Source: an uncultured bacterium (GTDB taxonomy: Bacteria; Gemmatimonadota; Gemmatimonadetes; Longimicrobiales; RSA9). From it: a stretch of 47,545 bases of DNA. A model generated the notes under the pieces. The model did no database searches, was not told the origin of the DNA, and saw only the letters and a program-made list of their open reading frames with translations. The translations under genes were made by a program, and so were the position numbers. The DNA lies in the NCBI GenBank assembly GCA_937889645.1, contig CALBZE010000070.1, positions 1-47,545 on the forward strand, read 5' to 3'. Positions 1 through 7,525 of the stretch are shown here, piece by piece. Every line of letters begins with the position of its first letter. Positions within the stretch are counted from its first letter, which is position 1.

Positions 1-137
1 CGATTGGGCAGCCTATAGGCCACCCAACCGCACAACGAAATCCGCCCGCCCGAGATGATCGTGCGATTCGGTGCCTATAGATGACCGAATCGATCAATCG
101 TTCACGAAAAGGCGATGGTTGTGCGATTGGGCGCACA
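1..137. repeat. Cluster of related palindromic repeats
   Basis: Three related elements recur about every 60 bases. The first (1-30) pairs CGATTGGG with CCCAACCG around a GCCTATAGGC core, with a few mismatches. The second (64-92) has perfect 9-base arms, CGATTCGGT and ACCGAATCG, around GCCTATAG. The third (120-137) is TGTGCG-N6-CGCACA with a GATTGGG centre. A fourth relative lies at 12146-12164 upstream of the sigma gene. The first copy touches the window edge, so the cluster may extend leftwards. The copies differ too much for CRISPR repeats. Binding sites or a palindromic intergenic element are possible. Confidence 0.5.
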
Positions 138-560
138 CGGGCGGTGGCCGGGAGGGACCGGAGCTGGCGTCCGGAAGGCCGACGGATAGCACGGCCAGGG
201 CGCCGCCGACCCGGGACCAACACGTCCTGCAGACAGAGCGCGATGGGTGGTGGGGACAGGATGTAACGTGGTTCTGGGAGCAGAGTTGCGGCCATCGAGG
301 AGGCAGCGCCCGTCCCATCCGAACATGCAGATGCAATAGCATGTGGGGACAGAACGGGTGGTGAGCGCCCGCCGGCACGCGGCCGTCGGCCGGCCGCATG
401 CGGTCGGCGCCCAAGCGCGCGGCCCCACCGCCCGAGTGGCTGGCCGGCGCCCGCGGTGCTCGGAGTGGAGCGGCGCTCGGAGTGGGGACGAAGGCCGCGG
501 CTCGCGGGCGCCCGCGCCGGCTGGAGTGGAGGCGGCGGCTGGAGTGGAGACGAAGGCCGA
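138..560. other. Intergenic region without a supportable gene
   Basis: No open frame here has a plausible start, ribosome site and protein-like composition; the long frames are GC-driven and Arg/Pro/Ala-rich. The stretch holds short imperfect direct repeats: GTGGGGACAG near 249 and near 342, and a GGAGTGGAG-type motif several times between about 460 and 550. No tRNA-like or rRNA-like sequence was seen. Confidence 0.5.
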
Positions 561-611
561 GCCCCCCGAGCCCCCGAGCCCCCGAGCCCCCGAGCCCCGA
601 GCCCCGAGCCC
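561..611. repeat. C-rich tandem repeat (CCCCGAG units)
   Basis: Seven near-identical units of the form CCCC(C)GAG run head to tail. The opposite strand is a series of G-runs separated by CTC, which could form a G-quadruplex. The same vocabulary (GGGGCTC, CCCTGAGC) recurs in the hairpin at 15955-16037. The tract lies 65 bases upstream of the Omp85 gene and is followed by CTGACACCTGACACC. Function is unknown. Confidence 0.7.
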
Positions 612-661
612 TGACACCTGACACCCAACACCCACCCCCGAACCCACACCAACTTCCACTG

Positions 662-667
662 TATAAC
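662..667 (+). promoter_or_regulatory. Possible -10 box (TATAAC) for the Omp85 gene
   Basis: TATAAC lies nine bases before the ATG at 676 in an otherwise C-rich stretch. Transcription would begin within a few bases of the start codon, and there is no purine-rich ribosome site between. That is what a leaderless mRNA would look like. No good -35 box was found, so this is tentative. Confidence 0.3.
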
Positions 668-675
668 TCCCCACC

Positions 676-2481
676 ATGACCCGACTTACCGCCGCCACTC
701 TCCTCCTGCTCGCCGCCGCACCCCGGCTCCACGCCCAGGCGGCGCCGGTCATGACGCTCCCATCCCCTACCGACCCGACCCATTGCCCCGACGGCGTCGT
801 GTCCGTCGTCTTCATCGACACCCATTCGATCTTCGACACGACGGACCCCACGTTCGACGGCCGTTTCGGCTGGGTGTACCGACTGGCGAACTCGCTGCAC
901 GTGCGGACGCGGACGGAGCTGATCGAGCGGGAGCTGCTGGTGCGTCCGGGGGACTGCTTCGACCCGACGCGGCTCGAGGAGTCCGAGCGCCTGCTCCGCT
1001 CGTACCCGTTCCTCTCGCGCGTCGATGTCTTCGCGCTACGCCAGCCGGACGGGAACCATCACGTCGTCGTCGACACGCAGGACGAGTGGAGCACGCAGCT
1101 GGACGTGCGCGTCGGGTTCGAGGACGGGGTGCGGTTCGAGGGCGCGCGGCTCCGGGAACTGAACCTGCTCGGCACGGGTCGCACGCTGGAGTTCTTCTAC
1201 CTGGAGCGCGACGCGAATCAGGAGTACGGGGTCGGGTATGCGACGCCGCAGCTGTTCCGCACGCGCTGGGACATGGCGATCGCGGCGGGCCGCACGCGGG
1301 CCGGCAGCTTCGTCCGTCAGTCCATCGCCTACCCGTTCGTGGGGGAAGCGGGTCGGTGGGCGGCGCGCCAGGCGCTACGCCGCCAGGACCGCTACTTCGA
1401 CTATGCGCGGACCGACCCCGGCGACGACCACTTGCTCCTCCCGGTCCGCGAGAATGTCGTCGAACTGGCCGTCGTCACGCGCTCGGGCGAGGTCGGCCGT
1501 CTGACTACCTTCGGCGCGGCGCTGGGCTACACCGGGCTCTCCTACCCGGGCGGCGCGGCGATCGTGGAGCCGCTCGCCGCGTCCCTCGACGGGGCGGGCA
1601 ACCCGGACACGGCGGCCCTGGCCGCGATCCGTCGCCAGATGAGCGACGTCGACGCGTTGCGGCTCACCCTGCTCCTCGGGCGCCGCTGGATCTCGTGGGT
1701 CAAGCGGCGAGGCTTCGACAGCATGCGCGGCGCGCAGGACATCGCGCTCGGCTCCGAGTTCGAGCTGGCGCTGGGCGCGTCGCTGCCGACCGGCGCCGGC
1801 GAGGCCAAGCCCGGCATCATCGCGGGACTCTCCTTCTATGGCGCCCAGGAACTCGGCGCGTTCCTCGTCGCCTCCACGATGCGCCTCGACGGCCGGCTCG
1901 AGAGGGAGGCCGTCGGCGTCCGCCGACGCTGGCAGGACCTGTACGCCGCGGGCGAGGTCCTGGCCTACTGGCGCCCCGTCTCGCTCGGCCGCCACACCTT
2001 CGTGATCCGCGGCTCCGGCATCGGCGGGTTCGAGACCCACACGCCGTTCCAGCTCACCCTCGGCGGCGACGCGGGTGTGCGCGGCTTCGACCGGTACCGC
2101 TTCCCCGGCGGCCGGCGCCTGCTCTTCTCCCTCGAGGACCGCGTCTATTTCGGCTGGCCGTTCGACGACGTGCTGGACCTGGGCGGCACGCTCTTCATCG
2201 ACGTCGGTCGCATCTGGCCCGGCGACGCGCCGTTCGGCGTCGACTCCGGCTGGCGCGCGGCCGCCGGGTTCGGCCTGCGCGGCGCGTTCCCGGCCGGCGG
2301 CCGGACCACCTACCGCGTCGACCTGGCGTGGCCGCTCACCCACGGAGCAAGCTGGCGCGACGTCCGGCTGGTCCTCTCGATCGGCGAGCTGCTCGGCCTG
2401 TCCCGGGCCGCGCGAGAGGAATCCCGGCCGACGTTCCGCCAGCTCGGTCTGACCGCCGAGCCGTTCCACTTTCCGCAATGA
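676..2481 (+). CDS. Omp85/BamA-like outer-membrane protein
   Basis: The 601-residue protein begins with a signal peptide (about residues 1-21, ending HAQA). One POTRA-like domain follows (about 35-125, with the POTRA-style stretch RPGDCFDPTRLEESERLLR), and then a long beta-rich barrel. The Omp85 hallmark VRGF is at residues 468-471 (GGDAGVRGFDRYRFPGG). Family members insert outer-membrane proteins (BamA), secrete or translocate (TamA), or are uncharacterised. A single POTRA argues against BamA itself, which has up to five. The last residue is Gln rather than the usual Phe/Trp. It is the first gene of an apparent operon running to 8811. No Shine-Dalgarno precedes the ATG. Confidence 0.8.
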   Translation: MTRLTAATLLLLAAAPRLHAQAAPVMTLPSPTDPTHCPDGVVSVVFIDTHSIFDTTDPTFDGRFGWVYRLANSLHVRTRTELIERELLVRPGDCFDPTRLEESERLLRSYPFLSRVDVFALRQPDGNHHVVVDTQDEWSTQLDVRVGFEDGVRFEGARLRELNLLGTGRTLEFFYLERDANQEYGVGYATPQLFRTRWDMAIAAGRTRAGSFVRQSIAYPFVGEAGRWAARQALRRQDRYFDYARTDPGDDHLLLPVRENVVELAVVTRSGEVGRLTTFGAALGYTGLSYPGGAAIVEPLAASLDGAGNPDTAALAAIRRQMSDVDALRLTLLLGRRWISWVKRRGFDSMRGAQDIALGSEFELALGASLPTGAGEAKPGIIAGLSFYGAQELGAFLVASTMRLDGRLEREAVGVRRRWQDLYAAGEVLAYWRPVSLGRHTFVIRGSGIGGFETHTPFQLTLGGDAGVRGFDRYRFPGGRRLLFSLEDRVYFGWPFDDVLDLGGTLFIDVGRIWPGDAPFGVDSGWRAAAGFGLRGAFPAGGRTTYRVDLAWPLTHGASWRDVRLVLSIGELLGLSRAAREESRPTFRQLGLTAEPFHFPQ

Positions 2482-2505
2482 CGGTCCGGCGCCATCTTGA
2501 GTCGC

Positions 2506-3873
2506 ATGATCCCGAGATGGACCCGATACACGGCGCGTTGGGTCTTCCCCGTCAGCGCGCCGCCGATCCGTGACGGCGCGGTCCTGGTCGACGGCGACGG
2601 CCGCATCGCCGCCGTCGGCCCGACCGACGACGTTCCCATGCCCGACGATGCCGCTGTCGTCGACCTGGGCGACGCCGCGCTCCTCCCGGGCCTCGTCAAC
2701 GTGCACGGCCACCCGGAGCTCTCGCTCCTCCGCGGCCTGCTCGACGACCTGCCGTTCCACGAGTGGATCCCGGCGCTGAACCGGACCAAACGTCGCGCCG
2801 CGCTCGACCCGGACGACTACGTGACCGCCGCCCGCTGGACGTGCGTCGAGGCGCTCGCGGCGGGGATCACGACCTTCGGCGCGACCGAGGATTCCGCCGC
2901 GGCGTTCGACGCGCTCCTCGAGTCGGGGATGCGCGGGATCGTCTTCCAGGAGGTGTTCGGCCCGGCGCCGGAGCAGGCCGATGAATCGCTCGCGGGGCTG
3001 CACCGGAAGGTCGACGCGCTGCGTCGCCGTGAGACCGACCTCGTCCGCATCGGCGTCTCGCCTCACGCGCCCTACACCGTCTCCGACGAGCTCTTCCGCC
3101 GGACCGCCGAGTACGCGCTCGCCGAAGGGCTGCCGGTCGCGATCCACGCGGCGGAGGGCGAGGCCGAGGAGAGGCTGGTCCGGGAGGGCGAAGGCCCGTT
3201 CGCGGCAGGGCTCCGCGCCCGCGGGATCGCCACGCCGCCGCGCGGCCGCTCGACGATCGAGCTGCTCGACCGGCTCGGCGTGCTCCGGGCCCGCCCGCTC
3301 CTGATCCACTGCGTCCGCGTCGATGGCGACGATCTCCGCCGCATCGCCGACGCCGGCGCGACCATCGCGCACTGCCCCGCCGCGAACGCCCGGCTCGGCC
3401 ACGGCGTCGCGCCGCTCCTCGAGATGCGGGAAGCGGGGATCCCCGTCGGGCTCGGTACCGACTCGGTCGCGAGCAACAACCGCCTGGACGTGTTCGAGGA
3501 AGCCCGGCTCGCGCAGCTCTTCCAGCGCGCGCGCCACCGTTCGGCCTCGATCCTCTCCGCCGCCGAGCTGCTCCGGCTCGCCACGCTCGACGGCGCGCGC
3601 GTCCTCGGCCTCGACGACCGCGTCGGCTCGCTCGAGCCCGGGAAGGACGCAGACCTCTGCGCCGTCTCCTTCGCCGGCGCGCACATCGTGCCCGTGCACG
3701 ACCCGACGTCCGCGCTCTTCCATGCCGCCCGCGCGCCGGACGTCGTGCTGACCGCCGTCCGCGGGCGCGTCCTCTACCGCGACGGCCAGGTGCTGTCGAT
3801 CGACGCCGAGGCGTTGCGCCCGCGCGTCGACACACTGGCCGAGCGACTGTACCGAGCGAGGAACGACGACTGA
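2506..3873 (+). CDS. Amidohydrolase family deaminase/hydrolase
   Basis: This is a metal-dependent hydrolase of the TrzN/AtzB/MtaD/SsnA type. The metal site is visible: H67-G-H69 after the first barrel strand, H214 (IHAAE), H268 (LIHC) and D319 (GLGTDSVASNN). The N-terminal beta-sandwich (DGAVLVDGDGRIAAVG) and C-terminal closure (LEPGKDADLCAVSF) are present, and 455 residues is normal. Relatives deaminate adenine or guanine derivatives such as methylthioadenosine, S-adenosylhomocysteine or aminofutalosine, or dechlorinate triazines. The substrate cannot be read from sequence. A TTG at 2497 is an alternative start; I chose the ATG. It lies 24 bases after the Omp85 gene and 24 before the CDF gene, so co-transcription is likely. 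Confidence 0.85.
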   Translation: MIPRWTRYTARWVFPVSAPPIRDGAVLVDGDGRIAAVGPTDDVPMPDDAAVVDLGDAALLPGLVNVHGHPELSLLRGLLDDLPFHEWIPALNRTKRRAALDPDDYVTAARWTCVEALAAGITTFGATEDSAAAFDALLESGMRGIVFQEVFGPAPEQADESLAGLHRKVDALRRRETDLVRIGVSPHAPYTVSDELFRRTAEYALAEGLPVAIHAAEGEAEERLVREGEGPFAAGLRARGIATPPRGRSTIELLDRLGVLRARPLLIHCVRVDGDDLRRIADAGATIAHCPAANARLGHGVAPLLEMREAGIPVGLGTDSVASNNRLDVFEEARLAQLFQRARHRSASILSAAELLRLATLDGARVLGLDDRVGSLEPGKDADLCAVSFAGAHIVPVHDPTSALFHAARAPDVVLTAVRGRVLYRDGQVLSIDAEALRPRVDTLAERLYRARNDD

Positions 3874-3897
3874 CAGCGCCGCGTGCGCCGACGACCG

Positions 3898-4806
3898 ATG
3901 GCAGCCTCGTCCGCACACAACAGCACCGATCCGCGACACGCCGGGATCCGCCGCGTCCTCAGAATCGTCCTGGTCTTCAACGTCGCGGTCGTCGTGGCGA
4001 AGGCCGTGGCCGGGATCGCGACCGACACGCTCAGCGTCCTCGCCGAAGCGCTGCATTCCTCCGTCGACGCGCTCAACAACGTGATCGGCCTCGCCCTCGC
4101 CCGCGTCGCCGCCCGCGCGCCGGACGAGCGGCACCCCTACGGCCACGCCAAGTTCGAGACGCTCGGCGCGCTCGCCGTCGTCGCGTTCCTCTCGATTACC
4201 GTCTACGAGCTGGCAGGCGAAGCGATCGCGAGGCTGGTGCGCGGCACGGCGCGGCCCAACGCGACGCCCATCGTGTTCGTCGTCATGGCCGCCTCCGCCG
4301 CGGTCAGCTTCTTCGTCTCGCGCTACGAGGCCGGCAAGGGCCGCGAACTGCGCAGCGAGATCCTCGTCGCCGACGCGGCGCATACCCGTTCCGACATGTG
4401 GGCGTCCCTGGCCGTCATCGCGGGCCTCGGTCTCGTCTCGGCGGGGCATTCGTGGGCGGACCCGGTCGTCACCCTCGTCGTCGCCGCGATGATCGCCCAC
4501 GCGGGGTGGAAGATCCTGCGCACCACGGTGCCCGTCCTGGTCGACGAGCGCGCGGTCGAGGAGAAGACGATCCGTCGCATCGCCCTGGGCACCGAGGGCG
4601 TCGACGAGTGCTACGCCGTCCGCTCCCGCGGCCGCACCGGCGACGTCTTCGTCGAGCTCACCATCGCCGTGCAGGGGACGCTGGACGTCGAGTCCGCCCA
4701 TGCGATCGCCGACGAGGTCGAGCGCCGCGTGGCGAGGAGCGTCGGCGCGCGGGAAGTCCTCGTCCACGTCGAACCGGTCGGCCACGCCGACCAGGCGGCG
4801 ACATGA
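3898..4806 (+). CDS. Cation diffusion facilitator (CDF) transporter
   Basis: This inner-membrane divalent-metal exporter exchanges cytoplasmic metal for protons. About six transmembrane segments fill residues 15-210, followed by the ferredoxin-like cytoplasmic domain. The transport site matches the zinc-type quartet of ZitB/CzcD: H53 and D57 in TM2 (HSSVD), H162 and D166 in TM5 (HTRSD), with D158 nearby. The family signature RHPYGHAKFE is present after TM2. Zn(II), possibly with Co(II), is the likely substrate from the His-Asp/His-Asp pattern. A GTG at 3883 is an alternative start; neither has a clear ribosome site. The stop overlaps the methyltransferase start (ATGA), so translation is probably coupled. 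Confidence 0.9.
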   Translation: MAASSAHNSTDPRHAGIRRVLRIVLVFNVAVVVAKAVAGIATDTLSVLAEALHSSVDALNNVIGLALARVAARAPDERHPYGHAKFETLGALAVVAFLSITVYELAGEAIARLVRGTARPNATPIVFVVMAASAAVSFFVSRYEAGKGRELRSEILVADAAHTRSDMWASLAVIAGLGLVSAGHSWADPVVTLVVAAMIAHAGWKILRTTVPVLVDERAVEEKTIRRIALGTEGVDECYAVRSRGRTGDVFVELTIAVQGTLDVESAHAIADEVERRVARSVGAREVLVHVEPVGHADQAAT

Positions 4807-5528
4807 CCCGCCTGCCGCGCGTCGCGCATGCGCACGAGCTGCTGGACGCGCCGTCGCACGACCCAGCCGAGCTCGAGGAGAGTTTGCGCGACGTCGCCGC
4901 CGTGAACCGCTGGCTCGGCGGCACCCGCGCCCTGCTCCGCCACCTCGCCCCGCTCCTCGCGCCCGACCGCCCCACCACCCTCCTCGACGCCGGGACCGGC
5001 TCCGCCGACCTGCCCCGGGCCATCGTCCGCTGGGCGCGCCACCGCCGCCGCGCCGTCCGCATCACCGCGACGGATCTGCACGCGCAAACACTCGAGATCG
5101 CGCGCCGGCAGTCCGCGGACTTCCCCGAGATCTCGTTCGCCCGCGCCGACGTCCGCGCGCTCCCCTACGCCGACGGCGCGTTCGACATCACCCTGCTCTC
5201 CCTCACGCTTCACCACCTCGACCCCGACGACATCGTCGTCGCGCTCCGCGAGATCGCGCGCACGGCGCGTCGCGCGCTCCTCGTCGGCGAGCTGGAGCGC
5301 AGCCGCGCGGCGTACCTCGGCGCCCGCCTCCTCGCGGCGACCGTCTGGCGCCGCAACCGGCTCACCCGGCATGACGGTCCGATCTCCGTCCTGCGGGCCT
5401 TCACTCCCGCCGAGCTGCTGGATTTCGCCCGGCAGGCGGGGCTCCGGGGGCCGCGGGTGTACCGCCACCCGCTCTTCCGCCTCGTGCTCGTGGCGGGAGG
5501 CGGTGCGTCCGGGCCGCAAACGACCTGA
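4803..5528 (+). CDS. Class I SAM-dependent methyltransferase (polyketide-cluster type)
   Basis: The 241-residue Rossmann methyltransferase has the SAM-binding motif I at residues 60-66 (LLDAGTG), an acidic end of beta 2 (TATDLH), motif II (ARADVRALPYADGAFD) and the LHHL motif. The C-terminal part (TRHDGPISVLRAFTPAEL) matches, from memory, the methyltransferases encoded beside type III polyketide synthases and their FAD oxidoreductases in many bacteria. It likely methylates an oxygen or carbon of a small aromatic or polyketide-like product. The start overlaps the CDF stop by four bases, and an FAD oxidoreductase follows after 180 bases. The assignment to a biosynthetic cassette rests on that neighbour; the substrate is unknown. 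Confidence 0.85.
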   Translation: MTRLPRVAHAHELLDAPSHDPAELEESLRDVAAVNRWLGGTRALLRHLAPLLAPDRPTTLLDAGTGSADLPRAIVRWARHRRRAVRITATDLHAQTLEIARRQSADFPEISFARADVRALPYADGAFDITLLSLTLHHLDPDDIVVALREIARTARRALLVGELERSRAAYLGARLLAATVWRRNRLTRHDGPISVLRAFTPAELLDFARQAGLRGPRVYRHPLFRLVLVAGGGASGPQTT

Positions 5529-5529
5529 C

Positions 5530-5601
5530 GCCGGCCGCGCCTCCGGTCCCGGTGCCGGCCGCACCTCGTGACTCCACGCCGGCCGCACCTTTACACGCAG
5601 C
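5530..5601 (+). repeat. Three tandem 24-base units
   Basis: GCCGGCCGC(G/A)CCT begins at 5530, 5554 and 5578, exactly 24 bases apart. The first 13 bases of each unit are nearly identical and the other 11 have diverged. The array begins right after the methyltransferase stop codon and ends about 105 bases before the FAD gene. No peptide is supported from it. Confidence 0.65.
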
Positions 5602-5708
5602 GCCCGACACCCCCATCATTTCTCCCAGCCGCTCGGCGACGTCCTCACGGACGGCGCCGGTCCCCCGCGGCTGCCGACGGCCGCCCGACCCGTACGCGGA
5701 GGCCCCGC

Positions 5709-6983
5709 GTGAACGAGTGGGACGTCATCGTCGTCGGCGCCGGTCCCGCCGGATCCGCAACCGCGCGGCTCCTTGCCGCCGCGGGCCACGCGGTCCTGCT
5801 CCTCGACCGGGAGCGCTTCCCGCGCGCCAAACCCTGCGGCGACTGCCTGAGCGCCGGCGTCACGCCGCTGCTCGGCCGCCTCGGCCTCCTCGACGCCGTG
5901 CTCGCCCGACGACCCGCACGCCTGCGCGGATGGCGCATCGTCGCGCCCGGCGGCGCGTCCTTCTTCGGCGGCTTCGGTCCCGACCCGAACGACCCGTCCG
6001 AACCGGCCAGGGCCATCGCGATCCCCAGGGCGACGCTCGACCACGTGCTGCTCCAGGGGGCCATCGCCGGCGGCGCGCGGTTCCGCACGGTCCACGTGAC
6101 CGGGCTGCTGCGCGATCGGGCGGGGCGCGTCACCGGCGTCACCGGCCGGGCCGTCGACGACGACGCGCCCGTCGAGCTGCGCGCGCGCCTCGTCGTAGGC
6201 GCCGACGGGCTGCGCTCCATCGTCGCGCGGCGGCTGGGGCTGGTTCGCCCGCCCGGCCGGCTGCGCAAGGCGTCACTCTCCGCCTACGTCGTCGGCATCC
6301 GCGGCGTCGACGACGTCGGCGAGATGCACCTCGCGCCGCATGCGTGCGCCGGGCTCGCGCCGATCGCCGAACGAGGGGCCGACGGCGACGTCGTCTGCAA
6401 CCTCACCCTCGTCGTCGACTCCCGGACCTACGCCCGCGAGATCGCGCGCGGCGCCGAGACGTTCTACTGGGCAATGCTCCGCCGATTCCCGCGCCTCGCG
6501 GAGCGGTTGGAAGACGCGGCGATCGCCGGGCCCCGCCCACGCCTCCTCGCCTCCGGCCCGTTCGACCGCCCGACCCGCGACCTCGTGGCCGACGGCGCCG
6601 CGCTCGTGGGCGACGCCGCCGGCTACTTCGACCCGTTCACCGGCCAGGGCGTCCACACGGCGCTCGCCGGCGCCGAGATCCTCGCCGAAGAGGCCGGCGC
6701 CGCGCTCCGGGCGGGCGACGCCTCCGCACGGCGCCTCCGCCGCTACGCCCGACGCCACCGGGCGCTCGTCCGCGCGCCGCGCGCGCTGCAGCACGCGATC
6801 GAGTTCGTGATCTCGCGGCCCCAGCTCGCCGACCGCGCGATCCGCCGCCTCGCCGCCGCGCCCGATGCCGCCGGCGCGATCGTCGCGGCGACCTCGGACC
6901 TGCACCCAATGCGCGACCTGGCCGCACCGGCCGCACTCGTCGCGTTCCTCCGGGCCTCCAACCGACAGGAGTTGCCGACATGA
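5709..6983 (+). CDS. FAD-dependent oxidoreductase, geranylgeranyl-reductase family
   Basis: This 424-residue flavoprotein resembles geranylgeranyl reductases and flavin halogenase-like oxidoreductases. It has the N-terminal dinucleotide site VVGAGPAGSATA (G10, G12, G15), the PCG motif at 42-44 (KPCGDC), the middle GADG motif and the second FAD motif from G301-D302 (GDAAGYFDPFTGQG). It probably reduces double bonds of, or oxidises, an isoprenoid or polyketide-like substrate. The GTG start is set by GGAGG six bases upstream; longer in-frame extensions are low-complexity and lack a ribosome site. Its stop overlaps the next start (ATGA). Together with the methyltransferase it forms the pair usually seen with type III polyketide synthases. 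Confidence 0.85.
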   Translation: MNEWDVIVVGAGPAGSATARLLAAAGHAVLLLDRERFPRAKPCGDCLSAGVTPLLGRLGLLDAVLARRPARLRGWRIVAPGGASFFGGFGPDPNDPSEPARAIAIPRATLDHVLLQGAIAGGARFRTVHVTGLLRDRAGRVTGVTGRAVDDDAPVELRARLVVGADGLRSIVARRLGLVRPPGRLRKASLSAYVVGIRGVDDVGEMHLAPHACAGLAPIAERGADGDVVCNLTLVVDSRTYAREIARGAETFYWAMLRRFPRLAERLEDAAIAGPRPRLLASGPFDRPTRDLVADGAALVGDAAGYFDPFTGQGVHTALAGAEILAEEAGAALRAGDASARRLRRYARRHRALVRAPRALQHAIEFVISRPQLADRAIRRLAAAPDAAGAIVAATSDLHPMRDLAAPAALVAFLRASNRQELPT

Positions 6984-7525
6984 CGCTCACCGACACCAGA
7001 CTCATCCGCGCGCCCGCGGACGTCTGCTTCCGCATCGCAGCCGACGTCGAACGATGGCCCGAGATCCTCGGGCACTACCGCTGGGTCCGCTTCCGCGAGA
7101 AGAGAGGATTCGGCACCGGCCGCGTCGAAATGGCCGCATGGCGCCACTTCGCCGGGCCGATCCGCTATCCGACCTGGTGGGTCTCCGAGATGCTCGTCGA
7201 CGCCGACGAGCCGGCCGTCCATTACCGCCACGTCGAAGGGATCACGCGCGGCATGATCGTCAAATGGGCGTTCGAGTCGATCGCCGACGACACGACCTTC
7301 GTCGTCCTCACCCACAAATGGGACGGGCCGCCATGGCCGCTCATCGGCGGATTCGCGTGGCGGCGCGTCATCGGGCCCCACTTCGTCAGCGCCATCGCGC
7401 AGCGCACCCTCGCCGGCGTCGCCGCCGAGGCCGAACGCATGGCCGAAAAGGCCGAGAGCGCGGCCGGTGCGGCCGAACCCACCGCCCAACAGACCGAACA
7501 CCCGCACGCCGGACGGGCACGATGA
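6980..7525 (+). CDS. SRPBCC family protein (polyketide cyclase/dehydrase-like)
   Basis: The protein has 181 residues. A START/Bet v1-like fold is indicated by the opening TRLIRAPADVCFRIAADVERWPEIL, by the central strands, and by the long C-terminal helix (about 130-160). Such domains bind hydrophobic ligands and, in aromatic polyketide pathways, act as cyclases or aromatases. The last 30 residues are a polar, Ala/Glu-rich tail. An AGGAG eight bases upstream supports the ATG. It overlaps both neighbours by four bases, so the three genes are translationally coupled. A role in folding or cyclising the ketosynthase product is inferred from context only. Confidence 0.8.
   Translation: MTLTDTRLIRAPADVCFRIAADVERWPEILGHYRWVRFREKRGFGTGRVEMAAWRHFAGPIRYPTWWVSEMLVDADEPAVHYRHVEGITRGMIVKWAFESIADDTTFVVLTHKWDGPPWPLIGGFAWRRVIGPHFVSAIAQRTLAGVAAEAERMAEKAESAAGAAEPTAQQTEHPHAGRAR

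Noticed and set aside
1..137. CRISPR array end
   Set aside because: The repeats are about 60 bases apart but differ in sequence and symmetry between copies. There are no conserved 25-37 base repeats and no cas genes.
94..900. Minus-strand coding region covering the left intergenic DNA
   Set aside because: It runs across the signal peptide of the Omp85 gene on the opposite strand, has an Arg/Gly/Ser-rich composition and no ribosome site.
1375..4785. Long open frame on the minus strand opposite the Omp85, amidohydrolase and CDF genes
   Set aside because: It is antisense to three well-supported genes, is extremely Arg/Asp/Glu/Gly-biased, and has no recognisable motifs. High GC content creates such frames.
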